Below, in pieces: positions 33,432 to 41,229 of a stretch of DNA of 59,283 bases. Within the stretch, counting starts at the first letter, position 1, and every line of letters begins with the position of its first letter. The DNA lies in assembly GCF_022829545.1 (NCBI RefSeq), contig NZ_JAKSYM010000168.1:1-59283 (forward strand), given 5' to 3'. The position numbers and the translations under genes are program-made. The stretch is from Methylobacterium sp. J-030 (GTDB taxonomy: Bacteria > Pseudomonadota > Alphaproteobacteria > Rhizobiales > Beijerinckiaceae). Below the pieces are notes generated by a model. It made no database searches, was not told where the DNA came from, and saw only the letters and a list, made by a program, of their open reading frames with translations.

Positions 33432-35057
33432 TCAGCCGGGGCGGCGGATCATCGGCGCGGGCACGCTCTCGATCATCACGTTGACGCAGGCCGGCAGGCC
33501 GCTGGCGTGGGCCGCCGCCAGCGCCGCCGGGAGGTCGGCGGCCTCGGTCACCAGCGCCCCGAAGCCGCCCAGTGCCTGGACCACCGTGTCGTAGCGGGTC
33601 GGGAGTAGGTCGCAGTGGCGCGTCCGCGCGGGTCCGTAGCTGCGGAGCTGGATCTGGTGCTCGGCGTTCCAGCGCGCGTCGTTGCCGACCACCGCGATGA
33701 ACGGGATCCGATAACGCACGGCCGTGTCGAACTCGGCCATGTGGAAGCCGAAGGTGCCGTCGCCCAGGACCGCGACCACCGGGGCGCCGGGGCGCTCCAG
33801 GGCGGCCGCGATCGCGAAGGGGATCGACGCGCCGATCGTGCCCGAAACGCCGTTGATCAGCCGGCGCCCGGCGCGGACCAGGGCCTGCGGCCACTGGCCG
33901 ATCTCGCCGCCGTCGCAGATCAGTGTGCCGTCCGGATGGTCGGCCAGGAAGGTATCGACCGCCCGGCACAGCTCCACGGGGTGCAGGCGCCCTTCGCTCC
34001 CGTGCAACTCCCCCCAGCCTGGCGGCCGGTAGGCGAGGGCGGCCCGCGCCTCTCGGTGCCAGGCGTCCCGGCGGGGGAGGGCGGTGCCGCGCGCGGTCAG
34101 CGCCGCCAGCACCGGCCGCGGATCGGCGAGCCCTGAGACGGCGAGGCGGTCGGCCGGCGCGCGGGCGAGGAGCGCCGGGTCGGAATCGACGATGGCGAAG
34201 TGGCAATCGGGCGGGAAGGCGGGCACCCCGCCGAAGCGCAGGGTGAAGTCGAGGGGCTTGCCGAGGAGCACGAGGAGATCGACCCGCGCCAGGACCTCCG
34301 CGAAGGCGCCCAGCGCCGGATCGTTGGTCCCGCGCGGGCTCTCCATGCCGACGACCGGCAGGCCCAGGGTTTCCTCCAACGCCGCCATGGCGGCCCGGCC
34401 GGAGGCGTCGCACAGGGCCGGGCCGCAGGCGACGAGGGGCCGTTCCGCCCCGGCGAGGGCCGCGCGCAGGTCGGCCACGAGATCCGGCGCCGGCTCGGCG
34501 GCCCGGATCGCGGCCGCCGCCCGGTCCGGGATCCGCACCGCGGCGGCGGGGACGGCCGTGTCCAAAAGGTCGACCGGCAGGCTGAGATGGACCGGGCCGG
34601 GCCGCCCCTCCCGGGCGGTCCGGAAGGCCCGGGCGAGGTCCGGCCCGAGGGAAGCGACCGATCCGGCGGTCCAGGCCGCCTTGGTCATCGGCCGGGCGAT
34701 GTCGGCCTGGGCCAGCTCCTGGAAGGCGCCGCGCCCGAGTTCGGACAGGCCCGCATGGCCGGAGAGCAGCAGCACCGGCGACTCGGCTGCCAGCGCCGTG
34801 GTGAGCGCCGCCGCGCCGTTGGTGTGGCCCTGCCCGCCCGTGACCAGCGCGACGCCGACTTCGCCGGTCAGCCGGCCCCAGGCGTCGGCCATGTGGACGC
34901 AGGCCGCCTCCTGGCGGGTATGGACCAGGGCGATCCCGGTCTCCAGCAGGGCGTCGAACACCGGCATGATGTGGTTGCCCGACAGGGTGAAGATCCGGGT
35001 GACGCCGAGCGCCTCCAGGGTCCGGGCCACGATGTCGGCGCCGCGCAGGGTCTGCAT
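33432..35057 (-). CDS. Thiamine-diphosphate-dependent enzyme (acetolactate-synthase/decarboxylase fold)
   Basis: A 541-residue three-domain ThDP enzyme. The PYR-domain catalytic Glu is in HTRQEAACVHMADAWGR; the central domain follows (IRAAEPAPDLVADLRAALAG); the PP domain has the cofactor motif VLGDGTFGFHMAEFDTAV with the Asn in VVGNDARWN. Members are 2-oxoacid decarboxylases, ligases and lyases. Sulfoacetaldehyde acetyltransferase and oxalyl-CoA decarboxylase are less likely since their characteristic blocks are absent. As last gene of the Frd/fumarase operon it may decarboxylate a 2-oxoacid made in the pathway, such as sulfopyruvate, but that is inference. Start ATG 35057 follows GAGGAGAG. 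Confidence 0.78.
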   Translation of the reverse strand: MQTLRGADIVARTLEALGVTRIFTLSGNHIMPVFDALLETGIALVHTRQEAACVHMADAWGRLTGEVGVALVTGGQGHTNGAAALTTALAAESPVLLLSGHAGLSELGRGAFQELAQADIARPMTKAAWTAGSVASLGPDLARAFRTAREGRPGPVHLSLPVDLLDTAVPAAAVRIPDRAAAAIRAAEPAPDLVADLRAALAGAERPLVACGPALCDASGRAAMAALEETLGLPVVGMESPRGTNDPALGAFAEVLARVDLLVLLGKPLDFTLRFGGVPAFPPDCHFAIVDSDPALLARAPADRLAVSGLADPRPVLAALTARGTALPRRDAWHREARAALAYRPPGWGELHGSEGRLHPVELCRAVDTFLADHPDGTLICDGGEIGQWPQALVRAGRRLINGVSGTIGASIPFAIAAALERPGAPVVAVLGDGTFGFHMAEFDTAVRYRIPFIAVVGNDARWNAEHQIQLRSYGPARTRHCDLLPTRYDTVVQALGGFGALVTEAADLPAALAAAHASGLPACVNVMIESVPAPMIRRPG

Positions 35058-35070
35058 GGACGGGCTCTCC

Positions 35071-36795
35071 TCAGGCGGCGGCGTCGAGGAGGGAGCCGCC
35101 GGGCCGCACATGCGTGAAGTGCACCGGCTCCATCGCGAGGTCGAGCGCCCCGCCGCGCTGACGGACCACCGTGTAGTGCGAGGTCGCGAGATCCGAGGCC
35201 TCCGGGAAATCCTCGCGAAAATGCGCGCCGCGGCTGTCGGTGCGGGCGAGGGCCGCCCGGGCGACCGCCTGCGAGACCAGCACGAGGTTCTCGAGGTTCA
35301 GCCGGTCCATCCAGGTCAGCGCGTAGCGGCGGTCGCCGTCCGGCGCGCCGGCCCGGGCGACCGCGTCGGAGAGCCCGTCGAGGGTGGCGAGCGCCCGGGT
35401 CAGGCCGGCCTCGTCCCGCAGGATGCCGACGTCTCCCCACATCGTCTCGTAGAGCGCCTCGCGGATCTCCGGCAGCGATGCCGCCGGCCGGCCGAGCGGC
35501 CCGTAGGCGCGGGCGAGGCCCGCCTCGATGGCGGCCGGGTCCGGATCGGCGAGGGCGCCTCCGCGGCGCACGGCCCGGGCCATGGACTGGCCGGCGAGCC
35601 CGCCGAACACCGTGGAATTCGCCACGCCGTTGCCGCCCAGCCGGTTCGCCCCATGGACGCCGCCGGTATCCTCGCCGGCCGCGAAGAGGCGAGGCAGCGC
35701 AGTGGTGCAGTCGACCGCGAACTGGAGGCCGCCCATCATGTAGTGGGCGGTGGGGATGACCTCGACGAGGCCGCCCGCGAGGTCGAAGCCGCAATCGGCG
35801 CAGCGCTCGACCATGCCCTTGAACCGGCGGCGCACGTCCTCGGGGCCGAGATGGCTCATCGCGATGTGGACGCCCCCGCTCGGCGTGCCAAAGCCCTCGC
35901 GCAGCCGCCGCATGATCGAGCGGCTGACCACGTCCCGGGTCGCCCGCTCGGCCCGCGGGTCGTAGGCCTCCATGAAGCGCTGGCCGGTGGAATCGAGCAG
36001 CCAGCCGCCCGCCCCGCGCAGGCCCTCCTCCAGCACCGTCCCGGTCATGCGGGTGCCGGCGCCGGCCAGCAGCCCGGTCGGGTGGAACTGCACCATCTCC
36101 ATGTCGCGCAACGGCAGCCCGGCGCGCAGCGCCATGGCGAGCCCGTCGCAGGACTTGTCGCCCGACGGCGTGTGGTACTTGTACATGGTCGGCCCGCCGC
36201 CGGTGGCGAGCAGCACGGCCTTCGCCCGCACGAGCTTCGGTTCCCCGGTGCGCATGTCGAGCATCAGCACGCCCGCCAGCCCCGAACCGTCCCGGGCCGG
36301 GATCAGCTCCAGGGCGCGGTGATCCTCCAGGCGGTGCACGTCCCGCCGCCAGACCTGCTCGGACAGGCGGTTGATGATCTCGATGCCGGTGAGGTCGCCC
36401 TTATGCACCGTCCGGTCGAAGGTCTGGCCGGCAAACGCCTTCTGGTGGACGCTGCCGTCCGGGTTGCGGTCGAAGAAGCAGCCGAGCTCGGTCTCCAGCT
36501 CACGGATCCGCACCTGCGCCTCGGTGACCAGCGTCCAGGCGAGCGCCTGGTTGTTCAACCACTTGCCGCCCTCGATCGTGTCCATGAAGTGCCGCTCGAC
36601 CGAGTCGCCCGGTGCCAGCGCCACGTTGTAGCCGCCCTGGACCATGCGGGTGCAGCCGCACTTCCCCAGCAGGCCCTTCACCGCGACCGTGACGTCGAGG
36701 TCGGGCGCGGCCTTCTTGGCGTGGAGCGCGGCGAACAGCCCGGCCCCGCCGGAGCCGAGGATCAGGATGTCGGTCTCGATCGACTCGGGGCTCAT
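35071..36795 (-). CDS. Fumarate reductase/succinate dehydrogenase-like flavoprotein subunit
   Basis: A 574-residue FAD protein. Dinucleotide site LILGSGGAGLFAALHAKKA (11-29); catalytic elements MVQFHPTGLLAG, RATRDVVSRSIMRR, PTAHYMMGG and HGANRLGGNGVAN all match FrdA/SdhA. The residue that should be His and carry covalent FAD (RSHTVAAEGG in E. coli FrdA) is Cys48 in GCTRMVQGG. FAD is therefore probably not bound as the usual histidyl flavin. It partners the Fe-S and two membrane proteins encoded upstream. The stop of the fumarase beta gene overlaps its ATG. Substrate is likely a dicarboxylate or a sulfonate analogue. Confidence 0.85.
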   Translation of the reverse strand: MSPESIETDILILGSGGAGLFAALHAKKAAPDLDVTVAVKGLLGKCGCTRMVQGGYNVALAPGDSVERHFMDTIEGGKWLNNQALAWTLVTEAQVRIRELETELGCFFDRNPDGSVHQKAFAGQTFDRTVHKGDLTGIEIINRLSEQVWRRDVHRLEDHRALELIPARDGSGLAGVLMLDMRTGEPKLVRAKAVLLATGGGPTMYKYHTPSGDKSCDGLAMALRAGLPLRDMEMVQFHPTGLLAGAGTRMTGTVLEEGLRGAGGWLLDSTGQRFMEAYDPRAERATRDVVSRSIMRRLREGFGTPSGGVHIAMSHLGPEDVRRRFKGMVERCADCGFDLAGGLVEVIPTAHYMMGGLQFAVDCTTALPRLFAAGEDTGGVHGANRLGGNGVANSTVFGGLAGQSMARAVRRGGALADPDPAAIEAGLARAYGPLGRPAASLPEIREALYETMWGDVGILRDEAGLTRALATLDGLSDAVARAGAPDGDRRYALTWMDRLNLENLVLVSQAVARAALARTDSRGAHFREDFPEASDLATSHYTVVRQRGGALDLAMEPVHFTHVRPGGSLLDAAA

Positions 36796-37403
36796 CGGGC
36801 GTCCTCCAGGGAGGCGATGACGGCGTCGCGCCGGGCGGCGACGTCGCGCTGCACCTCGGCGAAGAGCGAGCCGCCGTGCGAGTCCATGCCGACCAGCAGC
36901 GGGCCGAAATCGCGGATCGCGAACTGCCACAGGCTCTCGGGGTGGAGGTCGTCGAGGTCGACATCCACGATGGTCTCGATCCACGTGGTCTCCAGCGCCG
37001 CCGCGCCGCCGACGATCGCCAGGTAGGCGCCGCCGCGCCGCGCGAAGGCGTCGAGGGTCGCCGGCCCCATGCCGCCCTTGCCGACGATGAGGCGCACGCC
37101 CTCGCGCTCCATCAGGGCGTCGGTGAAGCGCTCCATGCGCATCGACGTGGTGGTGCCGATGCAGAACGGCGCGAAGCCGACCGGCGCCTCGTTGGAGACC
37201 GGGACGCGGTGGACGTTCGGCGCGGTGTGGATCACCGCGTGGCCGTCGAGATCGAGCCGGGTGCGGCGGTCGCGGTCGAACATGTGGATCAGGGTCGCGT
37301 CGCGGATGCCGAACAGCCAGCGCCGCAGGGTGACGGTGTCGCCGATCCGGAGAGCCCGGATCTCGGCCTCGCCGGCCGGCATGTCGAGGACGTGGTGGGC
37401 CAC
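36792..37403 (-). CDS. Class I fumarase/tartrate dehydratase-like beta subunit
   Basis: A 203-residue C-terminal domain of class I (Fe-S) hydro-lyases, as separate subunit. Signatures: ALRIGDTVTLRRWLFGIRDA, HTAPNVHRV, GPTTS-like FCIGTTTSMRMERF, and LIVGKGGMGPATLDAF. With the alpha subunit it forms the active hydro-lyase that hydrates fumarate-type double bonds. GTG start at 37403 after GAGGAG; it begins 11 bases after the alpha subunit stop and ends in an ATGA overlap with the flavoprotein gene. Confidence 0.85.
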   Translation of the reverse strand: MAHHVLDMPAGEAEIRALRIGDTVTLRRWLFGIRDATLIHMFDRDRRTRLDLDGHAVIHTAPNVHRVPVSNEAPVGFAPFCIGTTTSMRMERFTDALMEREGVRLIVGKGGMGPATLDAFARRGGAYLAIVGGAAALETTWIETIVDVDLDDLHPESLWQFAIRDFGPLLVGMDSHGGSLFAEVQRDVAARRDAVIASLEDAR

Positions 37404-37413
37404 GGGGTGCTCC

Positions 37414-38286
37414 TCAATCGAACGCGATGCCGCCCGGCGTGAGCGTCGCGCGGGCGCGGCGGGCCGAGTGGCACTGGATGTTCACGGCGACCGGGTTCTG
37501 GGTGATGTGGGTCGCGGCGAGCTCGACATGGACCGCGAAGCTCGTGGAGCGCCCGCCGAGCCCCTGCGGGCCGATGCCGAGTTCGTTCACCGCCCGGGAC
37601 AGCTCGGCCTCGATCCGGGCGCCCTCGGGATCGGCGCAGACGGAGCGCAGCGGCCGGGTCGCCGCCACCTTGGCGAGGTGCATGCACAGGTCCGAGGTGC
37701 CGCCGAGCCCGACGCCCACGATGGTCGGCGGGCAGACCCGGCCGCCGAGTTCGATCACCCGGTCGATCACGAAGCGCTTGGCCGCGCCGATCCCGTCCGA
37801 GGGCAGCAGCATCTGCAGGAACGAGCCGTTCTCCGAGCCCGAGCCCTTCGGGATCATCTCGACCGCCACCGTCTCGGGCCGGTCGTCGAAGTCGATATGG
37901 ATGATCGGCACCCGGATGCCGCAGGAGGTCTGCTCGTTCGTGCGGGTGATCGGATGGACCACCGAGGAGCGCAGGGAGAACTCCTTCGTGGCCCGCTCGC
38001 AGCCGCGCCGGATCGCGGCCTTGAGCGCGGCACCGTCGAGGCGCACGTCGGCGCCGATCACGACGTTGTAGATCGGGATGCCGGTATCCTGGCAGAGGAT
38101 GTTCTTCGTGCGCTCGGCGACCGCGACGTTCTCCACCATCGTGTCGAGGATGGCGCGGCCGGTGGCGTTGGTCTCGGTCCGCTGCAGCTCGGCGAAGCCC
38201 GCCTTGATGTCGGGCGGCAGGATCTTCAGGGCGCGGACGTAGAGGTCGCGGCAGACCTCCTCGAATTCGCGGATGTCGAGATCCAT
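37414..38286 (-). CDS. Class I fumarase/tartrate dehydratase-like alpha subunit
   Basis: A 290-residue N-terminal domain of the class I fumarase family. LCQDTGIPIYNVVIG and VCPPTIVGVGLGGTSDLCMH provide cluster and active-site Cys residues; PKGSGSENGS is also conserved. The stretch after the third strand, usually of the form RxNTxxNxP, reads RTNEQTSCGIRVP here, which is in the substrate pocket in known structures. That suggests a substrate different from fumarate. It lies between the Frd-like membrane subunits and the beta subunit gene. Confidence 0.85.
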   Translation of the reverse strand: MDLDIREFEEVCRDLYVRALKILPPDIKAGFAELQRTETNATGRAILDTMVENVAVAERTKNILCQDTGIPIYNVVIGADVRLDGAALKAAIRRGCERATKEFSLRSSVVHPITRTNEQTSCGIRVPIIHIDFDDRPETVAVEMIPKGSGSENGSFLQMLLPSDGIGAAKRFVIDRVIELGGRVCPPTIVGVGLGGTSDLCMHLAKVAATRPLRSVCADPEGARIEAELSRAVNELGIGPQGLGGRSTSFAVHVELAATHITQNPVAVNIQCHSARRARATLTPGGIAFD

Positions 38287-38316
38287 GGCGGGTCTCCGCT
38301 GGCGAGAGGCGGGGGA

Positions 38317-38694
38317 TCAGGCCCCGCTGAGGAGGAACAGGAGGCCGACCGCGAAGGCGGTGGCGAGGCAGCTCGAGACGACGAGGGCGGTGCGCTCGCG
38401 GTAGCGCAGCCACTCGATCGCGAGCACGCGCAGGCCGAGCGCCATGTGGACGGCCAGCGCGCAGACGAGGCCCCATTCGGCGGTGCGGACGAAGCCGTTA
38501 TGGGTGAGGCCGAGGAAGCTCTCGAGCCGGTCGGCGCCCTTGAGCGCGGTGCCGAGCGCGATGAAGTGCATCGGCAGGAACAGCGCCAGGGCGATGCCCG
38601 AGAGGCGATGGATCAGGGCGGCGGCGAAGCCCGGCCGGCGCAGGGAGGCGCGGGTCAGGCCGGTCCGCATGGGAGGCGTCGTGGAGGTCCTCAT
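38317..38694 (-). CDS. Succinate dehydrogenase/fumarate reductase-like cytochrome b membrane subunit 1
   Basis: A 125-residue membrane protein with three predicted helices. RPGFAAALIHRLSGIALALF with its HRxSG motif is that of SdhC, and HMALGLRVLAIEWL supplies the second haem-type His. It should bind quinone and haem b and anchor the complex. Its ATG overlaps the stop of the preceding membrane subunit as ATGA. Confidence 0.82.
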   Translation of the reverse strand: MRTSTTPPMRTGLTRASLRRPGFAAALIHRLSGIALALFLPMHFIALGTALKGADRLESFLGLTHNGFVRTAEWGLVCALAVHMALGLRVLAIEWLRYRERTALVVSSCLATAFAVGLLFLLSGA

Positions 38695-39020
38695 GCCCAG
38701 TACACCGCCAGCGCCGCCCGCAGGCCCAGGCCGGCGAGCAGCGCCGAAAGGGCGATCATGCTGAGATCGAGGGAGCGGCCGCGCCAGCCGGTCCACTCGC
38801 GCAGAATGCTGCGCAGGCCGATCGGGGCGTGGATCGCGGCGGCCAGCACGAAGACCGCGTAGAATAGCAGGAAGGCGAGGTTGCCCTGCGTCCGGCCCAG
38901 GATCTCCCCGGCCGTGAGCCCGCCGCGCACCGCGTAGACGATCGTGCCGAGATGGACCGCGACCGTGACCGCGAGGATCGCCGCGGTTCCGCGCTGGGCG
39001 AGGTACAGGAGCGGGCTCAT
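38691..39020 (-). CDS. Succinate dehydrogenase/fumarate reductase-like membrane subunit 2
   Basis: A 109-residue three-helix membrane protein (YLAQRGTAAILAVTVAVHLG, LAFLLFYAVFVLAAAIHAPI, LIALS-like last helix). His residues in helices 1 and 2 could bind haem. It resembles the first subunit in layout, so both probably form a two-subunit anchor. Coupled by ATGA overlaps on both sides. Confidence 0.78.
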   Translation of the reverse strand: MSPLLYLAQRGTAAILAVTVAVHLGTIVYAVRGGLTAGEILGRTQGNLAFLLFYAVFVLAAAIHAPIGLRSILREWTGWRGRSLDLSMIALSALLAGLGLRAALAVYWA

Positions 39021-39772
39021 CGGCGCCTCCAGAACCGGCGCAGCGCCGCCTTGCCGGTCTCGCGCTTCAGGCCCGCGATCGAGAAGGTCGGGCTCAGGCC
39101 CTTCGGGCAATGCTCGGTGCAGCTCATGTGGCTGTGGCAGGAATGGCAGCCGGCATCGCCCGCCACCGCGGCGAGCCGCCCGTCGCGATCCTGGTCGCGC
39201 ACGTCGTTGACCAGCGTCCAGGCCCGGTTGAGCGCCGCGGGACCGAGATAGTCGGGGTTCCACGTCACCAGATCGCAGGCCGCGTAGCAGACGCCGCAAT
39301 TGATGCACTCGATGCCGGCATCGACCTCCTGGCGCGCGGGCGAATCCGGCGCGACCGTCGCGAAATCGTCGGGCGGATTCGCGCCCGGCTCGAAGAAGCC
39401 GTGGGCGCGGCGCCACTTCTCGAAGAAGGGCTCCATGTCGACCGCGAGGTCCTTGACGACCGGCAGGTTGCGCAGGGGCTCCAGCAGGAGTTCACCGTCC
39501 AGTGCGACGGCGGCGACCCGGGTGCGGCAGGTCCAGCGCGGGCGCCCGTTCACCGTCATGCCGCAGGAACCGCACATGCCGACCCGGCAGGCGAAGCGGT
39601 AGGCGAGCGTGGGATCCTGATCGCGCTGGATCTCGGTGACGACGTCGAGCACCGTCTGGTTGGCCCGGCGCGGCACCACGAAATCCGCGAGGGTCTCGCC
39701 CCGCCGGATGCGCACCTGCAGCGCCTCGGTCGCACCCTGCCCGACGGCCGCGTGATCGACGGGCACCGTCAC
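39017..39772 (-). CDS. FrdB/SdhB-like iron-sulfur subunit
   Basis: A 251-residue electron-transfer protein. The 2Fe-2S ligands are in CRVGMCGSC (Cys62, 67, 70) and Cys82 (RWTCR); then the ferredoxin part CINCGVCYAAC (157-167) and CHSCHSHMSCTEHCPKG (210-223). The second block has FrdB character (CINCGxCYAAC) rather than the SdhB pattern. It passes electrons between the flavoprotein and the membrane quinone. GTG start overlaps the stop of the binding protein gene as GTGA. Confidence 0.87.
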   Translation of the reverse strand: MTVPVDHAAVGQGATEALQVRIRRGETLADFVVPRRANQTVLDVVTEIQRDQDPTLAYRFACRVGMCGSCGMTVNGRPRWTCRTRVAAVALDGELLLEPLRNLPVVKDLAVDMEPFFEKWRRAHGFFEPGANPPDDFATVAPDSPARQEVDAGIECINCGVCYAACDLVTWNPDYLGPAALNRAWTLVNDVRDQDRDGRLAAVAGDAGCHSCHSHMSCTEHCPKGLSPTFSIAGLKRETGKAALRRFWRRR

Positions 39773-40782
39773 CGGGTCGCCTCCCTGGGGGTCGCGGGCA
39801 CCGGGAAGAACAACTCGGCATCACTGTCGGCCTTGGCCGAGACCAGCCCGGCGCGGTTCATGTAGGCCAGATAGGCGAGCATCCGCTCGGGCTTGGTGGT
39901 CCAGGCGTTCTGCGGCGCGCGGATGATCGCCACGGCCTCCTCGGGCGAGATCTTTGCCCCTTCGGCCTTGATCCACAGGGCGGCGGCCCGGGCGGGGTCG
40001 TCGCGGATCAGCGCGAGGCTCTCCTCCAGCGCGGCCCGGAAGGCAGCCGTGACCTTGGGGTTGTCGGTGACGAACCGGCTGGTGGCCCAGACGAGGTTGA
40101 AGGTGTGGGGGCCGCCCATCACGTCGTAGCTGTCGAGCACCTTGTGCGCCCGCGGATCCTTCAGCTCCATCTCCTGGAAGGGCGGCGAGCCGAAATGGGC
40201 CGTGATCTCGGAGCGACCGCCCATCATGGCGGTCTGCGCGTCCGGGTGCCCCATCGAGACGGTGAGGGAATCGAGCTTGGCCTGCTGGCCCGGCCCGAAG
40301 GCCTTCTCGGCGGCCATCTGCAGGGTGATGGCCTGGATTGAGGTCTTGGCGGTGGGGAGCGCGATCTTGTCCTGCGGACCGAAATCCCTGATCGACTTGA
40401 CCGCTGGATTGATGGTCACCAGCCAGAGCGGCATGGCGTTCAGCGCCGCCACGCCCTTGACCTTGAGGTTGGCCTGCGTCCGGCCCCAGATCGTCAGGAA
40501 CGGGCCGACGCCGCCGGAGGCGAGGTCGAGGTTGCCGGAGAGCAGGGCCTCGTTCATCCCCGAGCCGCCGGTGAAGCGCAGCCACTCGGCCTTGAGGTCG
40601 AGGCCGCGCTGCTTGGCCTGCTTCTCCAGCAGGCCCTCCGCCTCCATCACGGTGAGCGGCAGGTAGGAGATCCCGAACTGCTTGGCGAGCCGCACGGTCG
40701 AGACCTCGGCCCGGGCGGCGCCGAGCGCCCCCAGCATGACCGCGACCGTCCCGACGAGCCGGATGATGCCCCGTGCCGTCAT
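39769..40782 (-). CDS. Periplasmic substrate-binding protein of the sulfonate/taurine ABC type (orphan 2), first gene of the Frd-like operon
   Basis: A 337-residue NMT1/SsuA-like binding protein with a signal peptide (LVGTVAVMLGALGAARA). FGISYLPLTVMEAEGLLEKQ, SGMNEALLSGNLDLASGGVG and DKIALPTAKTSIQAITLQMA mirror the paralogue at 32 kb. Fusion by translational coupling (GTGA) to the Fe-S subunit gene puts substrate capture at the head of the operon. No permease or ATPase is present. ATG 40782 follows GTAGGAA. Confidence 0.87.
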   Translation of the reverse strand: MTARGIIRLVGTVAVMLGALGAARAEVSTVRLAKQFGISYLPLTVMEAEGLLEKQAKQRGLDLKAEWLRFTGGSGMNEALLSGNLDLASGGVGPFLTIWGRTQANLKVKGVAALNAMPLWLVTINPAVKSIRDFGPQDKIALPTAKTSIQAITLQMAAEKAFGPGQQAKLDSLTVSMGHPDAQTAMMGGRSEITAHFGSPPFQEMELKDPRAHKVLDSYDVMGGPHTFNLVWATSRFVTDNPKVTAAFRAALEESLALIRDDPARAAALWIKAEGAKISPEEAVAIIRAPQNAWTTKPERMLAYLAYMNRAGLVSAKADSDAELFFPVPATPREATR

Positions 40783-40836
40783 GGCGTTCCTACCCGTTTG
40801 CGCGCCGATCTTGGCAGAGCCGTCAGCGTCGGATTG

Positions 40837-40864
40837 AGGATACGCCCCAGGTCGGGTCTGTCAA
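40837..40864 (-). promoter_or_regulatory. Probable promoter of the Frd-like operon
   Basis: On the minus strand TTGACA (40859-40864) is followed after 16 bases by TATCCT (40837-40842). The two operator-like palindromes lie just upstream, so a regulator bound there might contact polymerase; other A/T-rich -10-like sequences inside the operators leave the exact start open. Confidence 0.5.
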
Positions 40865-40873
40865 CAGTCATGT

Positions 40874-40887
40874 ATCATATATATGAC
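40874..40887. promoter_or_regulatory. Operator-like palindrome upstream of the Frd-like operon, proximal
   Basis: ATCATATATATGAC, containing the perfect palindrome TCATATATATGA, agrees with the suyA operator at 11 of 14 positions, differing at the first base and at a symmetric pair. It is 10 bases upstream of the -35 box. Confidence 0.6.
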
Positions 40888-40932
40888 TTGACCGATCGAA
40901 CCCGGCTTCCGGTCAGGAGCCGGAAAGGATAC

Positions 40933-40946
40933 ATCATTTATAGGAC
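40933..40946. promoter_or_regulatory. Operator-like palindrome upstream of the Frd-like operon, distal
   Basis: ATCATTTATAGGAC agrees with the proximal site at 12 of 14 positions. The centres are 59 bases apart, which would allow two bound dimers or a loop. Confidence 0.5.
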
Positions 40947-41229
40947 TTGCCGGCGGCCCTGCGCGGCCGCACCTCGACCTGATCGAACCGCGCGCGTCGG
41001 AATGTGTTGCGCCGGCCGATGCGTCGCCGCGGAGAACGCTCCGGTGGCGCACGGCCGGACGATTCGCCATCATCCGCCCGGATGTCCGCCGCCCGTAACC
41101 GCCTCATCGGGGTCGGCGATGGGCCCGATCTCCGGGCCTGGCGGCTCGCCATGAACAAGGGCACGGCGCAGTCCGCGCGCTTGTCGCATGGGCCCGTGGG
41201 ACGGGCCGGGGCTCCGCTGGGATCTGACC
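40947..41229. other. Spacer between the Frd-like operon and the genomic island
   Basis: About 280 bases of GC-rich chromosomal sequence without a supported gene, ending at the island's left repeat. Confidence 0.4.

Noticed and set aside
33432..35057. Sulfoacetaldehyde acetyltransferase (Xsc)
   Set aside because: Length and general fold are similar, but I do not see the Xsc-specific blocks, and no phosphotransacetylase gene is near.
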